From Akkermansia sp. (GTDB lineage: Bacteria > Verrucomicrobiota > Verrucomicrobiia > Verrucomicrobiales > Akkermansiaceae), in the NCBI GenBank assembly GCA_017477935.1, contig JAFVIC010000065.1, positions 124,001 to 188,000 of the forward strand: a stretch of DNA of 64,000 nucleotides. Direction: 5' to 3'. Positions 24,611 to 34,400 of the stretch are shown here, one piece after another. Position numbers and translations under genes: made by a program. The notes under the pieces were generated by a model, which saw nothing but the letters and a program-made list of their open reading frames with translations, ran no database searches and was not told the DNA's origin. Within the stretch, counting starts at the first letter, position 1. Each line of letters begins with the position of its first letter.

Positions 24611-25249
24611 ATGAGCAGATTCAACATTGCGACAGCGGCAGTACTGATGTGTGTTCTGTCCATCAGTTGTCAGCAACAACAGCGACCGGGCAGCGAAACC
24701 GATACCGAAACCGGCGAGCAGCAGATGGCACCGCCCATTCACCTTGGGGCCGTGCACCAGGTCTACCCTGAGCAGAACTTTGCCCTGCTGCGCATCATCG
24801 GCCCCATGCCCAAAAGCGGAACCGTGCTCATCACCCACCCCATGGACGGCACGAACTCCCGAATCGGCAACCTGATTGTTTCATCTGAATTCGCCGCTCG
24901 CAACGGGATTATCGCAGCCGATATACGTTCCGGCACTGTGGTGAAAGGCGATCGAGTGTTCCAATACCGCAACATTTCACGCCGGAATGAGCAAGAGCGC
25001 GAGGACGAATCGACCGAGAGTGTTGCACACCCCATTCTTGACACCGTACCCGATAGCGTCGTGAAAGAGATGGAGGCCACCCCCGAGCCCTTGCCGGAAG
25101 AACCGAGCGATGCCCCTACAGCCACCGAACCCCACGAGCCGGAATTCACACCGCAACCCGAACTGCAACCCACCACCCCCGACAGCGGAAGCAACACACC
25201 GCCGGCCTATCTCGATGAAATCCCCGATGACATCAGCGGCTGGAACTGA
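24611..25249 (+). CDS. Predicted lipoprotein of unknown function
   Basis: The 212-residue protein has a lipoprotein signal (VLMCVLSIS followed by Cys at about residue 20). Residues about 45-115 form a folded part with NFALLRIIGPMPKSGTVLI and IAADIRSGTVVKGDRVF, reminiscent of small beta-barrel domains, and the remainder is a Pro/Glu/Thr-rich disordered tail that could span the periplasm or peptidoglycan. I cannot name the family. It is 17 nt upstream of the FAH-family gene and probably cotranscribed with it. Confidence 0.7.
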   Translation: MSRFNIATAAVLMCVLSISCQQQQRPGSETDTETGEQQMAPPIHLGAVHQVYPEQNFALLRIIGPMPKSGTVLITHPMDGTNSRIGNLIVSSEFAARNGIIAADIRSGTVVKGDRVFQYRNISRRNEQEREDESTESVAHPILDTVPDSVVKEMEATPEPLPEEPSDAPTATEPHEPEFTPQPELQPTTPDSGSNTPPAYLDEIPDDISGWN

Positions 25250-25266
25250 TAACATAACACTCCACC

Positions 25267-26136
25267 ATGAGACTTCAATACTACGTAGATGAGGAAGGCG
25301 AAAGTGTCATCGGCCTGTGGGTACCGCGCCGCAAGTGCTGGATAGACGTCACCGGTCAGGATGACCAGATATGGGCAGCGCTTCAACCCGATGGCAAAAA
25401 GTTGCGCAAAGAGATAGAAACCTGGATTTCCAAGGGTGCGCCCGATGGCGTAGCCGTTGATATGGAAGGGCTTGCAACCTCAAGCGCCCTGCACGTTCAA
25501 CCCTGCACCATAGCCTGCCTGGGTAAATGCTATGCCGCACACGCCCGCGAATTCAGCGGCGAAGAACTCAGCGAACCCTCCATCTTTCTGAAAGCGACCT
25601 CAGCTATCAGCTCAGACTTATCGTATGTACTTAATCCCCCCGGAGCAAGCAAACTGGACTACGAAGTTGAACTGGCCGTGATTCTGGGCGACACGTTACA
25701 CAACGCCACCGCAGCCGAGGCTCGCCGCGCCATTATCGGCTACACCCTCATGTGCGACTACTCAGAGCGCTCGTACCAGCTCGAACACGGTGGCCAGTGG
25801 ACCAAGGGGAAGAGCTACGACACGTTCGCCCCGTTCGGTCCCGTGTTCGTATCGAAAGACGAAATACCCAACCCCGACAATTTAACCCTGCAACTCAAGG
25901 TAAATGGCGAGCTTCGACAGCATGCCTCGACGGCCGAGCTCATCATGCCCGTTGCCGAACTTGTTGCTTATGTGTCGCAGTTCATGACCCTGAACGCCGG
26001 CGATGTTGTATCCACAGGTACTCCCGGCGGTGTGGGCATGGGCATGACCCCACCCTGCTACCTCAAACCGGGCGATGTTGTGGAAATAGGCTGCGATGCC
26101 ATCGGGTGGATGTCTCAGGTAGTGGAACAGGAATAA
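25267..26136 (+). CDS. Fumarylacetoacetate hydrolase (FAH) family protein
   Basis: The 289-residue protein matches the FAH superfamily, metal-dependent hydrolases, isomerases or decarboxylases acting on 2-oxo acids. Seen are the metal-binding YEVELAVILG, the following MCDYSERSYQ and KSYDTFAPFGP segments and the C-terminal STGTPGGVGMG. An N-terminal domain of about 75 residues precedes the catalytic part, as in many members. The substrate is not predictable; genomic context (lipoprotein before, epimerase after) does not help. Confidence 0.85.
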   Translation: MRLQYYVDEEGESVIGLWVPRRKCWIDVTGQDDQIWAALQPDGKKLRKEIETWISKGAPDGVAVDMEGLATSSALHVQPCTIACLGKCYAAHAREFSGEELSEPSIFLKATSAISSDLSYVLNPPGASKLDYEVELAVILGDTLHNATAAEARRAIIGYTLMCDYSERSYQLEHGGQWTKGKSYDTFAPFGPVFVSKDEIPNPDNLTLQLKVNGELRQHASTAELIMPVAELVAYVSQFMTLNAGDVVSTGTPGGVGMGMTPPCYLKPGDVVEIGCDAIGWMSQVVEQE

Positions 26137-26151
26137 TTCTGAAAAAAAAGA

Positions 26152-26179
26152 TTGCATTCGACGCAAAAGCATGTAGAAT
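26152..26179 (+). promoter_or_regulatory. Predicted promoter of the epimerase gene
   Basis: TTGCAT (26152-26157) and TAGAAT (26174-26179) are 16 bp apart. The leader to ATG 26233 is about 46 nt, A/C/T-rich and without a Shine-Dalgarno motif. Confidence 0.6.
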
Positions 26180-26232
26180 GGTGATTGTTCGCTTATCCTG
26201 CCTATCTCTCACAATTATTACTTACACTGCAC

Positions 26233-27267
26233 ATGAAAATACTCGTAACCGGAGCTGCCGGTTTCATAGGTTACCACACTGTCAATCGACTCATTAACGA
26301 AGGTCACAGTATAGTGGGCATAGATAACCTGTGCGACCCTGATACTGTCGATCTTAAAAAAATCAGACTCTCACTTCTGGGTATCAACCCCGATGCCATA
26401 GCAGACGCCCGCCCCGTACGCAGCACCATCGCGCAGTTTGATTTTATTAAACTGGATGTGCAGGACCGCGAAAATGTGCTCCGGCTCTGCAATGACCTCC
26501 GGTTCGATGCCATCATACACCTGGCAGCCGTAACCGGAACCACGTTGTCGAGCAATTACCCCACCGCGTTCTATGACATCAACACCACCGGCACGCTCAA
26601 CATGCTTGAGGCTGCCCGGCTCGCTAACGTGAAGCATTTCTTCTTCACCTCAAGTTCCGTCGTGCATGGCAAGCTGTCGCATGCCCCCATGGAAGAGCAG
26701 GATGATGTAGACAGCCCCATGAGCATGTATGCCGGCTCCAAACGTGCAGCCGAGCTGCTCTGCTACACCTACGCGCACTCATATAATCTGCCGATAACCA
26801 TCTTCCGTCTGTTCAGCGTGTATGGCTCCTGGTGCCGCCCGAACTCCGCCCCCATGAGCATAGCCTACAACATCACCGAGGGCAAGCCCATACGCGTCAT
26901 CAACAACGGCTATCTCGTGCGAGACTTCACCTATATCGATGATGTGCTCGATGGCGTGATTTTCGCGCTGAATACACCGAGTCACAAGCCCGGTCGTGCC
27001 CCCTACGCCCTCTACAACGTAGGGCGCTCCACACCGGTACCCTACCTGTCGTTCATTCAGGCCATCGAAACAACCCTTGGCATGCCCGCCATCATTGAGC
27101 GTGACTCAACCGACCCCTTCACCATCGGTGAACAGGTTGAAATGTATGCAGACACCACCAGACTCGAAACCGAGCTGGCATACTCACCCGTCTGGGACTA
27201 CGAGGAGGCAGTCCCCCTCTTTGCCCAGTGGTTCAAAGACAACTATAACGTCACCTTTACAATCTAA
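26233..27267 (+). CDS. NAD-dependent sugar-nucleotide epimerase/dehydratase
   Basis: The 344-residue extended short-chain dehydrogenase has the Rossmann start KILVTGAAGFIGYH, an HLAAVTGTTLSS loop and the catalytic Ser plus YxxxK (TSSSVVHG, then MYAGSKRAAELL). It most resembles UDP-glucuronate 4-epimerases and related sugar-nucleotide enzymes (RDFTYIDDVLDGV), so it likely makes a precursor for envelope glycans. Exact substrate is uncertain. The frame opens at a TTG (26185), but ATG 26233 starts directly at the nucleotide-binding strand. Confidence 0.85.
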   Translation: MKILVTGAAGFIGYHTVNRLINEGHSIVGIDNLCDPDTVDLKKIRLSLLGINPDAIADARPVRSTIAQFDFIKLDVQDRENVLRLCNDLRFDAIIHLAAVTGTTLSSNYPTAFYDINTTGTLNMLEAARLANVKHFFFTSSSVVHGKLSHAPMEEQDDVDSPMSMYAGSKRAAELLCYTYAHSYNLPITIFRLFSVYGSWCRPNSAPMSIAYNITEGKPIRVINNGYLVRDFTYIDDVLDGVIFALNTPSHKPGRAPYALYNVGRSTPVPYLSFIQAIETTLGMPAIIERDSTDPFTIGEQVEMYADTTRLETELAYSPVWDYEEAVPLFAQWFKDNYNVTFTI

Positions 27268-27326
27268 CTCTATACCGGATGGCGCTATGGCCGCGGGTAA
27301 CGGCTGCAGCGCCTTCCACTCTGACC

Positions 27327-28361
27327 GTGAACCCGATTATATATAACATAGGCAAACGATTCCTCTTCAGCCTCGACCCGGAAACCGCCCACGGCCTAAC
27401 CCTGGCCGGTCTTCGCATGGCTGAAAAAACGCGCACTCTTTCGATTATCGCCCCGCGCACCATCGACGACCCAGTCACGGTAATGGGCATTAAATTCCCC
27501 AACCGCGTGGGTTTGGCCGCCGGAATGGATAAAGAGGCCAACACGATCGCCGCCTTCGGTCGACTGGGGTTCGGCTTTGTTGAAGTGGGTACCCTCACCC
27601 CCCGCCCTCAACCCGGCAACCCCAAACCACGACTTTTCCGCTGCATCAAAGAGCGCGCTATCATTAACCACATGGGTATCAACAACCCGGGCATTGATAA
27701 GGGCGTAGAGAATATTGAAGCCACCACACGATTCAACGGTGTGCTGGGTGTCAATATCAGCAAAAACAAAGTCACCCCGAACGATGAAGCCCGCATGGAC
27801 TACCTGGCCTGCATGCGCGCCGCCTGGGGTGTGGCAGACTACATCGCCATCAACTTCTCGTGCCCGAATGTGCCCAACCTCTGCAACCTGGCCAAAGCTG
27901 CGCCCGCGGCCGACCTGCTGGCCTGCCTGAAGAGTGAGCAAGCCAACCTCACCAACGACACGGGGCGCTATGTGCCCATTGTCATGAAGGTATCCCCCGA
28001 TATGGATGAGGCACAGATTAACGAGCTTGCACAGGTTTTCATGGACAGCCAGCTCGATGGGCTCATCTGCTCGAACACGACAACCACCCGAAAAGGTGTG
28101 GAAAACCACCCGGCCGCCGCCCGGAGCGGCGGGCTTTCCGGCGCCCCGCTCTACGATCGCGCCAATGAAACGCTGGAGGCCTTCGCCAAGGCGTTCAAGG
28201 GCAGCATACCCATCATCGGAGTCGGCGGCATTATGAGCGGAGAAGACGCCGTGAAGAAAATCCGCGCCGGTGCCAGCCTGGTGCAGCTCTACAGTGGGTT
28301 CATCTACAATGGGCCCAAACTCATTTGCGACTGCGCGAAAGCCATTCGCGACATGAAGTAA
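27327..28361 (+). CDS. pyrD: Dihydroorotate dehydrogenase, class 2 (quinone)
   Basis: PyrD oxidises dihydroorotate to orotate at the membrane in pyrimidine synthesis. The GTG start at 27327 gives an N-terminus (NPIIYNIGKRFLFSLDPETAH) that lines up with class 2 enzymes, whose helices bind the membrane and quinone; ATG 27279 is an alternative. FMN-site and catalytic motifs are GLAAGMDKEA, NHMGINNPG, INFSCPNVP with the class 2 Ser, and VGGIMSGEDA. No clear promoter of its own is seen, 59 nt after the epimerase stop. A long hairpin terminates it. Confidence 0.93.
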   Translation: MNPIIYNIGKRFLFSLDPETAHGLTLAGLRMAEKTRTLSIIAPRTIDDPVTVMGIKFPNRVGLAAGMDKEANTIAAFGRLGFGFVEVGTLTPRPQPGNPKPRLFRCIKERAIINHMGINNPGIDKGVENIEATTRFNGVLGVNISKNKVTPNDEARMDYLACMRAAWGVADYIAINFSCPNVPNLCNLAKAAPAADLLACLKSEQANLTNDTGRYVPIVMKVSPDMDEAQINELAQVFMDSQLDGLICSNTTTTRKGVENHPAAARSGGLSGAPLYDRANETLEAFAKAFKGSIPIIGVGGIMSGEDAVKKIRAGASLVQLYSGFIYNGPKLICDCAKAIRDMK

Positions 28362-28384
28362 CCGGATTATCGCTTTCAACAAAT

Positions 28385-28440
28385 AACTTGGGGAGTTCCG
28401 TTCGCCTGCAAATGCAAGCTGTAACGGAACTCCCCAAGTT
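28385..28440. terminator. Long-stem bidirectional terminator between pyrD and metG
   Basis: An 18-bp perfect stem (28385-28402 with 28423-28440) closes a 20-nt loop between convergent genes. The flanking T content is modest (GTTGTAATTTG), so efficiency is uncertain. Confidence 0.7.
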
Positions 28441-28463
28441 GTAATTTGATTTCGGCGCCCTGA

Positions 28464-30095
28464 TTACTGCTGCTGGGCAGCAGCCTTGCGGGCAGCCTTG
28501 GCGGCGGCTTTGGCAGCGCGCTCAGCCATCTTCTGCTTCTCTTCTTCTGAGAGAATGCGGGGGAATACCGGGCTGGGTGCCTGCACCTGATGCCCGTCTT
28601 TCAGAATCCCCCAGGCAAGAGTCTGCGGGCTGAGAGCGGCAGAATCCACCTGCAACTGTGAAAGAATGCGGGCGGAGGCCTCCGGCAGCACGCAGCCGAT
28701 AAGGTAGCCCACCTGCACACAGCTCTCAAGCAGGTGCGCCAGCACACTCTGAAGCTCAGCCAGGCGGGACTCATCCTTCGCCAGCGCAAAGGGCTGAGTC
28801 TTCTCGATGAAGGCATTGCACTGCCCCACATGAGCATTCAGGGCGGCCAGAGCCTCGGAAGTGTTGTAAGCATTCATACACTCGCAGAAACGCGCCACTG
28901 TGGCAGCCATGCTCTCGCGCAGAGCAACGGAAAGCTCGTTGGCAGCCGGTTCGGCAGCCACAGTAACAGTACCGCCGAGATAGCGGGTGCACATGTTAAG
29001 CGAGCGGTTGCAGAGGTTACCGAGGTCGTTGGCAAGCTCCGTATTATAGAGCATCTTCATGCGCTCGGCATCGTAATCACTGTCGTAACCGGTCTTGGTA
29101 TCACGCACCAGGTAGTAGCGTACAGCCTCCGGGCCGAAGACATCGCAGAGGTCGTTCGGGTCAACGATGTTGCCGAGAGATTTCGACATCTTCTCCCCCT
29201 TGATATTGAGCCAGCCGTGTACCAGCAGGCGCGGCATTTCAGCATCGCTGAATCCCATGGCGTGCAGCATGCACAGCCAGTAAATGCCGTGAGCGGGTAC
29301 CAGAATATCCTTACCGATAACTTCGCAGGCGGCGGGCCACAGCTTGTTGAAGTCAGGCAGCGAGGGGTCACCCTCTGACAGGTAGCCGGCAAAAGAAATG
29401 TAGTTGATAAGGGCATCGAACCACACATAGGTCACGAAATCCGGGTCGAAGGGCAGCGGAATACCCCAGCTCAGGCGGTCTTTCGGGCGGGAGATACACA
29501 GGTCGTTCGTAGCGCGCTCAATAGCCATCAGCAAATCCTGACGGCGGAACTCAGGGGTCACGCAGTCGGGGTGCGTGGTCACAAACTCTTTCAGCCAGGC
29601 GGTGTGGGCGGTGAGGTTGAAATACCAGTTCTCCTCCTCCAGCTCGATAACCTGCCCCCACTCAGGGCCGAAATTGCCATCTTCGCCACGCTCCTTATCG
29701 GTCAGGAACTGCTCCTGACGCACAGAATAGAACCCCTTGTAGGCCTTCTTGTACAGACAGCCCTTTTCTTTGAGGTTGGTGAGGATTTTCTGCACGCTGG
29801 CCTTATGGCGGGCATCTGTCGTGGCAGCCCAGCCATCGTAGGAAATCCCCAGGCGCTCCCAAAGGGCGATGAATCGCTTCGTCACCGTATCGGCGTACTC
29901 CTGCGGGGAGATTCCGGCCTCTTCAGCTTTCTGCTGCACCTTCTGGCCATGCTGATCCACACCCGTCAGCAGGAAGGTATCCTCACCGCACATTCGGTGC
30001 CAACGAGCCAGTACATCCGCAAGGACCTTCTCGTATGCATGCCCGATGTGGGGGGAACCATTTGTATAATCAATAGCTGTAGTGATGTAGAACAT
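28464..30095 (-). CDS. metG: Methionyl-tRNA synthetase
   Basis: MetG charges tRNA-Met. The 543-residue protein has the class I motifs HIGH (SPHIGHAYE) and KMSKS (GEKMSKSLGN). The connective peptide (GFYSVRQEQFLTDKE to ENWYFNL) lacks the CxxC zinc pairs, as in the zinc-free MetG type, and the C-terminal tRNA-binding EMAP domain of longer enzymes is absent. An Ala/Lys-rich helix ends the protein. The promoter at 30105-30133 predicts a leaderless mRNA. It is divergent from the DUF3592-type gene. Confidence 0.95.
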   Translation of the reverse strand: MFYITTAIDYTNGSPHIGHAYEKVLADVLARWHRMCGEDTFLLTGVDQHGQKVQQKAEEAGISPQEYADTVTKRFIALWERLGISYDGWAATTDARHKASVQKILTNLKEKGCLYKKAYKGFYSVRQEQFLTDKERGEDGNFGPEWGQVIELEEENWYFNLTAHTAWLKEFVTTHPDCVTPEFRRQDLLMAIERATNDLCISRPKDRLSWGIPLPFDPDFVTYVWFDALINYISFAGYLSEGDPSLPDFNKLWPAACEVIGKDILVPAHGIYWLCMLHAMGFSDAEMPRLLVHGWLNIKGEKMSKSLGNIVDPNDLCDVFGPEAVRYYLVRDTKTGYDSDYDAERMKMLYNTELANDLGNLCNRSLNMCTRYLGGTVTVAAEPAANELSVALRESMAATVARFCECMNAYNTSEALAALNAHVGQCNAFIEKTQPFALAKDESRLAELQSVLAHLLESCVQVGYLIGCVLPEASARILSQLQVDSAALSPQTLAWGILKDGHQVQAPSPVFPRILSEEEKQKMAERAAKAAAKAARKAAAQQQ

Positions 30096-30104
30096 AGCGG
30101 GTCA

Positions 30105-30133
30105 ATTCTACTACCAAGCTCGCCCGCGCGCAA
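30105..30133 (-). promoter_or_regulatory. Predicted leaderless promoter of metG
   Basis: On the minus strand TTGCGC (30133-30128) and TAGAAT (30110-30105) are 17 bp apart, 9 nt before the ATG (30095-30093). Confidence 0.65.
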
Positions 30134-30188
30134 GCCCAAACTCGGCATGCTGACAGGAAAATCAGCGCATTCGCAATCGAATCAGGCG

Positions 30189-30217
30189 TTGACAAAGCAA
30201 GGGGCATCACCTATAAT
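30189..30217 (+). promoter_or_regulatory. Predicted consensus leaderless promoter of the DUF3592-type gene
   Basis: TTGACA (30189-30194) and TATAAT (30212-30217) match the sigma-70 consensus at all 12 positions with a 17-bp spacer. The ATG at 30225 follows after only 7 nt, so transcription should start on or next to it. Confidence 0.85.
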
Positions 30218-30224
30218 CAGCGCC

Positions 30225-31322
30225 ATGAAACTACCGGAGGGAAAAGATGAACTGCACCGGGCAATCAGCTTTGTGCTGAGTGATGATGAAGAGCTGCTGT
30301 GGGCCGAACGCCGGGGCTACGCCATGAACAGCGATGTATGGGTGGTGCTGGTGGCAGGTCTTGTGCTGCTGGGTATGAGTCTCACCTTCACCGTGCTCGC
30401 CCTCGGCCCGGAACCTCCCGACTACTGCAACGCCTACACGATCATACCGGGATTTGCAGCAGCGCTCGGCATGCTGCTCTGCGCCGTTTATGCGATGAAG
30501 GGGAACCGCCGCACGGTGTATGCCCTTACGGAGCACCGGGCGCTCATCGTGCAGCTGCTGCCCGTCGGCAAACCCGTGGTCTACGCCGTACCCCTATCGC
30601 CGGATTTGGTATACCGCGTTACCCTCCACCACGATAACCTCATGGATTACAATATAGCGGAGATGCCCCTCGGGCGCTACGGCATGCGGGAAATCGGTTT
30701 TCTGCGCGTGCGCGACAATGAGCGACTGCAGGCAGAGCTGGGCCGATGCGGGGTGAAACTGCCGCAACCCGGCAAGCAACGACCGGCCACGCGCAGGCTG
30801 GATGCCTACGCCGGACTCTCTCCCCTGCTCCCCATGGCCGGTTGGCTCACCCTGCTGGCGCTGATGCTCGCCGGCGTCATCCGCGAGCTGACTGATTCTA
30901 CCACGCGCACCTACCTCGACCTGTGGTTCAACGGTGAACAGGCCACAGGCACCATCATCGGCTACAATCAGACCTGCACCCGCCGTACCACCAAAATCAA
31001 CGGCGAAATACGGGGTGTCTCCGAGAAAATTGTCTACTACCCCGTCTATCAGCTCACCCTCGCAGACGGCACCACCGTCATCAGAACAGAGAAAGACGGC
31101 AGCAGCAAACCCATATCCGACACCGATAGGCAATTCACCGTCTATTACTCACCCCACCACACCGGGCGAGCCATGCGCCGAAACCCGGATATCTTCTCCG
31201 TGGCTCTCATCTTTCTCTGCATGGGCGGAGTATGCGCCTATATGTTCCTGCAAGCCGGCAGACGCTACCTCCGCACGCGCCACTTGCCCTACTACCTCGT
31301 CACGGCAGAAAATATAAAATAG
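30225..31322 (+). CDS. Membrane protein with DUF3592-like domain
   Basis: The 365-residue protein begins with a short cytoplasmic segment (AISFVLSDDEELLWAERRG), a pair of helices (about residues 38-90), a PH-like part (RRTVYALTEHRALIV), another helix pair around 205-225, an extracytoplasmic part with GTIIGYNQTCTRRTT and FTVYYSPHH typical of DUF3592, and a last helix. Function is unknown. ATG 30225 is chosen although the frame is open to 29571, because the consensus promoter sits 7 nt upstream. It is 88 nt from the next gene, which has its own promoter. Confidence 0.75.
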   Translation: MKLPEGKDELHRAISFVLSDDEELLWAERRGYAMNSDVWVVLVAGLVLLGMSLTFTVLALGPEPPDYCNAYTIIPGFAAALGMLLCAVYAMKGNRRTVYALTEHRALIVQLLPVGKPVVYAVPLSPDLVYRVTLHHDNLMDYNIAEMPLGRYGMREIGFLRVRDNERLQAELGRCGVKLPQPGKQRPATRRLDAYAGLSPLLPMAGWLTLLALMLAGVIRELTDSTTRTYLDLWFNGEQATGTIIGYNQTCTRRTTKINGEIRGVSEKIVYYPVYQLTLADGTTVIRTEKDGSSKPISDTDRQFTVYYSPHHTGRAMRRNPDIFSVALIFLCMGGVCAYMFLQAGRRYLRTRHLPYYLVTAENIK

Positions 31323-31375
31323 GTCACCCAATCACCCACAGGCCTGAATAATAAATGAGCAGCACATATTTGTGC

Positions 31376-31404
31376 TTGCGGTGCGCGTGATTTTCAGGTA
31401 AACT
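31376..31404 (+). promoter_or_regulatory. Predicted leaderless promoter of the DsbD-like gene
   Basis: TTGCGG (31376-31381) and TAAACT (31399-31404) are 17 bp apart, 6 nt before ATG 31411. Confidence 0.6.
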
Positions 31405-31410
31405 GCGTGC

Positions 31411-34400
31411 ATGAACATTGCTAGATTTCTGACAATGGCAACGGCTCTGCTGGCCGGTACCGTGCAGGCACAGTTCGGCGGCTTCGCCTTCGGGGGAGAA
31501 GCTGCACAGCAGTCTGCCACCATGACCGTGAGCAGCAAAGCCAGCGTAAGCAGCTACAAAGCCGGCGAACCTTTCTATGTGGCCCTGCTGGCAGACGTCC
31601 CCCAGCCCTGGCATGCCTACTACCGCAACCCGGCCACTATCGGTGAACCGATGACAGCAACACTGACAGCGCCTGAGGGCTTCACCGTCGAGGGGCCTTA
31701 CTGGTCAGCCCCCGACCGCCACGAGGGTATGCTCGGCGTCGCTTACACGTACAACACGCCCACCGTTGTCTGGAAACTCACCCCTGCCGCCGAGGCTCCT
31801 CAGCAGGCAGAAATTACCGTAAGCACCACGGCTCAAACCTGCTCCGACACCGGTTGTAACCCACCGGAAACAAAGACAGCCACCATCAGCCTGAGTGCCG
31901 GCGATGGTGCCGCAGCCGCTGATTGGAATGCCGAAGAAAACAAAGTGGAGCAACTGGGTGACACTGCAACCACCATCACCGCCACTCAGACGGCAGACAG
32001 CGTGGTGCTGAACTTCACTGCTGAAGGTGAAGTGACGAGCGCCTATTTCTTCTCGGACGACAACTCCATCAACCCCACCGCTGCGCAGGCGCTCGCCAAA
32101 ACCGACAGCGGGTACAGCCTGATCCTGCCCCGCAATGACGGCAAGGATGACATGGCCCCGGTAAAAGACGCCGCGCTCGTCGGCAAGGAATTGCCTGCCC
32201 TGAGCGGCCTGCTCGTATTCGATGGTAAGCTGGCTGTGGTAAAACACACCTTCACCGGTACACCGGCCCCGGCTACCGTAGCTACCGATAATACAGCTGC
32301 TGCTGAAGAAGAAGCCGAAGAAGAAGAGGATGATGATGAGGAGGAAGAAGCAGACGCTGACGAAGAAAGCGAGGAAGATACCGAAGAAGACGAGGCTGAG
32401 GAAGACGAGAGCGCTGACGATGAAGCCCCGGCTGCTGCGGAAACCACATCCGGCGACTACACGGTGGGCGGAGCCCCCTTCGGCAGCAGTCTTTTCGGCG
32501 GTAGTGCCCAACAGCCCGCCACCATGAGCGTAACCGGCAGCGCCAGTGTAAGCAGCTACAAAGCCGGCGAGCCTTTCTATGTTGCCCTGCAGGCCGATAT
32601 TCCCCAGCCCTGGCACGCCTATTTCCGCAACCCGGCCACTGTCGGAGAGCCCATGACCGCCACCATCACAGCGCCTGAAGGTTTCACTGTGGAAGGCCCC
32701 TATTGGTCAGCCCCCGACCGCCACGAAGGCATGCTCGGCGTGGCCTATACCTACAACACCCCCACCATCGTGTGGAAACTCACCCCCACAGCGACAGCAC
32801 CGCAGCAGGCCGACATCACCATGAGCACCACGGCTCAGACCTGCTCCGATACCGGCTGCAACCCGCCCGAGACGAAGACGGCCACTATCAGCCTGAGCAT
32901 CGGCGACGGTTCCGCCGCGGCAGACTGGGCGGGCAAGGAGAGCAAAGTCGAGGTGCTGGGCAGCACCCCCACAACTGCCACCATGACCCAGACAGCAGAC
33001 AGCGTGGTACTGAGCTTCACTGCTGAGGGCGAAGTAAAGAGCGCCTACTTCTTCTCCGACGACAACTCCATCAACCCCACCGCTGCGCAGCCCCTCGCCA
33101 AAACGTCCACCGGTTACAGCCTGACCCTCCCCCGCAATGACGGCAAGGATGACATGGCTCCCGTGAAAGACAAAACCATGGTTGGCAAAGAACTGCCGGC
33201 TCTGAGCGGGCTGCTCGTGTTCGACGGCAAGCTGGCTGCCCTGAATATCAACGCCACGGCAGCAGCCGAAACACCGGCCGCCACACCCGCTGCACCTGCC
33301 GCCACCACCCCGCAGGGTGGAGTACCCGCCGGTATATGGGGTATCTTCGGCTCACTGTTCCTGGGTGGTCTTATCCTCAACCTCATGCCCTGCGTGTTCC
33401 CCGTCATCGGGCTCAAGATTATGAGTTTCGTGGAACTTGGTGGCGGCGAGCGCCGCAAGGTGTTCATGCACTCGCTCATCTTCGTGCTGGGTATACTGGT
33501 ATCGTTCTGGGTACTGGCAGCAGCGCTGATAGTGGTCTCCAACCTCGAAGTGCTGGCAGCCACCCCCTGGACTCAGTGGCTTGAAACCCTGTGGAACGAC
33601 GCCGGCTCCGACACGCGCAGCTGGGCCGTATGGATGCAGAATGACTGGATTGTCTACGCCATCATGCTGCTGCTGCTGGTGCTGGGGCTGAGCATGTTCG
33701 GCCTGTTTGAAATCGGCGTGGGTGCAACCGCTGCCGGTCAGGGCCTGCAGCAGAAGAAGGGCCTGTGGGGCTCCTTCTTCCAGGGCCTGCTGGTCACCGT
33801 AGTGGCCACCCCGTGCAGTGCTCCGTTCCTGGGGGCCGCCATGCCTGCTGCCATGTCCCTGCCGGGGGTATGGATGCTGCTGGCACTCACATTCATGGCT
33901 CTGGGGCTTGCCTTCCCGTATATCATCATGGGGGCATTCCCGGCGCTGGTAAACATCCTGCCCCGCCCCGGCGCCTGGATGGAATCGCTCAAGCAGGGGC
34001 TTTCTTTCCTGCTCTTCGCCGCCGCTGCGTGGATGCTGGATGTCTACCTCGCCTTCCTGCCCGAGGAATACAGCGTTGACCGCCCGTGGATTCTCATGTC
34101 GCTGGTGGTGTTCTGCTCCGCCTTCTGGGTATATGGTCGCTGGTGCCCCATCTACCAGAGCAAGGGCACACGCACCATCGGCGCCATTGTAGCCATTCTG
34201 CTCATTGCGCTGGGTGTGTGGGGCTCCATGCCCCGCCCTGCTACGGGTGCGCCCGCTGCTGCCCCCACCGCTGAGCAGGCCACAGCCGCCGGCTATACTG
34301 TTGCCACAGGCGAGCACCCCACCTGGAACACCTGGAGCAAGGCCCTCATGGATAAAGCCCTCGCTGACGGTCACCCCGTCTACGTAGACTTCACCGCCAA

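Noticed and set aside
32305-32430. GAA/GAG/GAT-rich stretch as a non-coding tandem repeat
   Set aside because: It stays in frame within the DsbD-like gene and encodes the acidic linker; units are irregular.
31510-33240. Duplication in the DsbD-like gene as an assembly error
   Set aside because: The two copies differ at many synonymous and about 37 amino acid positions, so they are distinct sequences. Read-level checking would still be useful.
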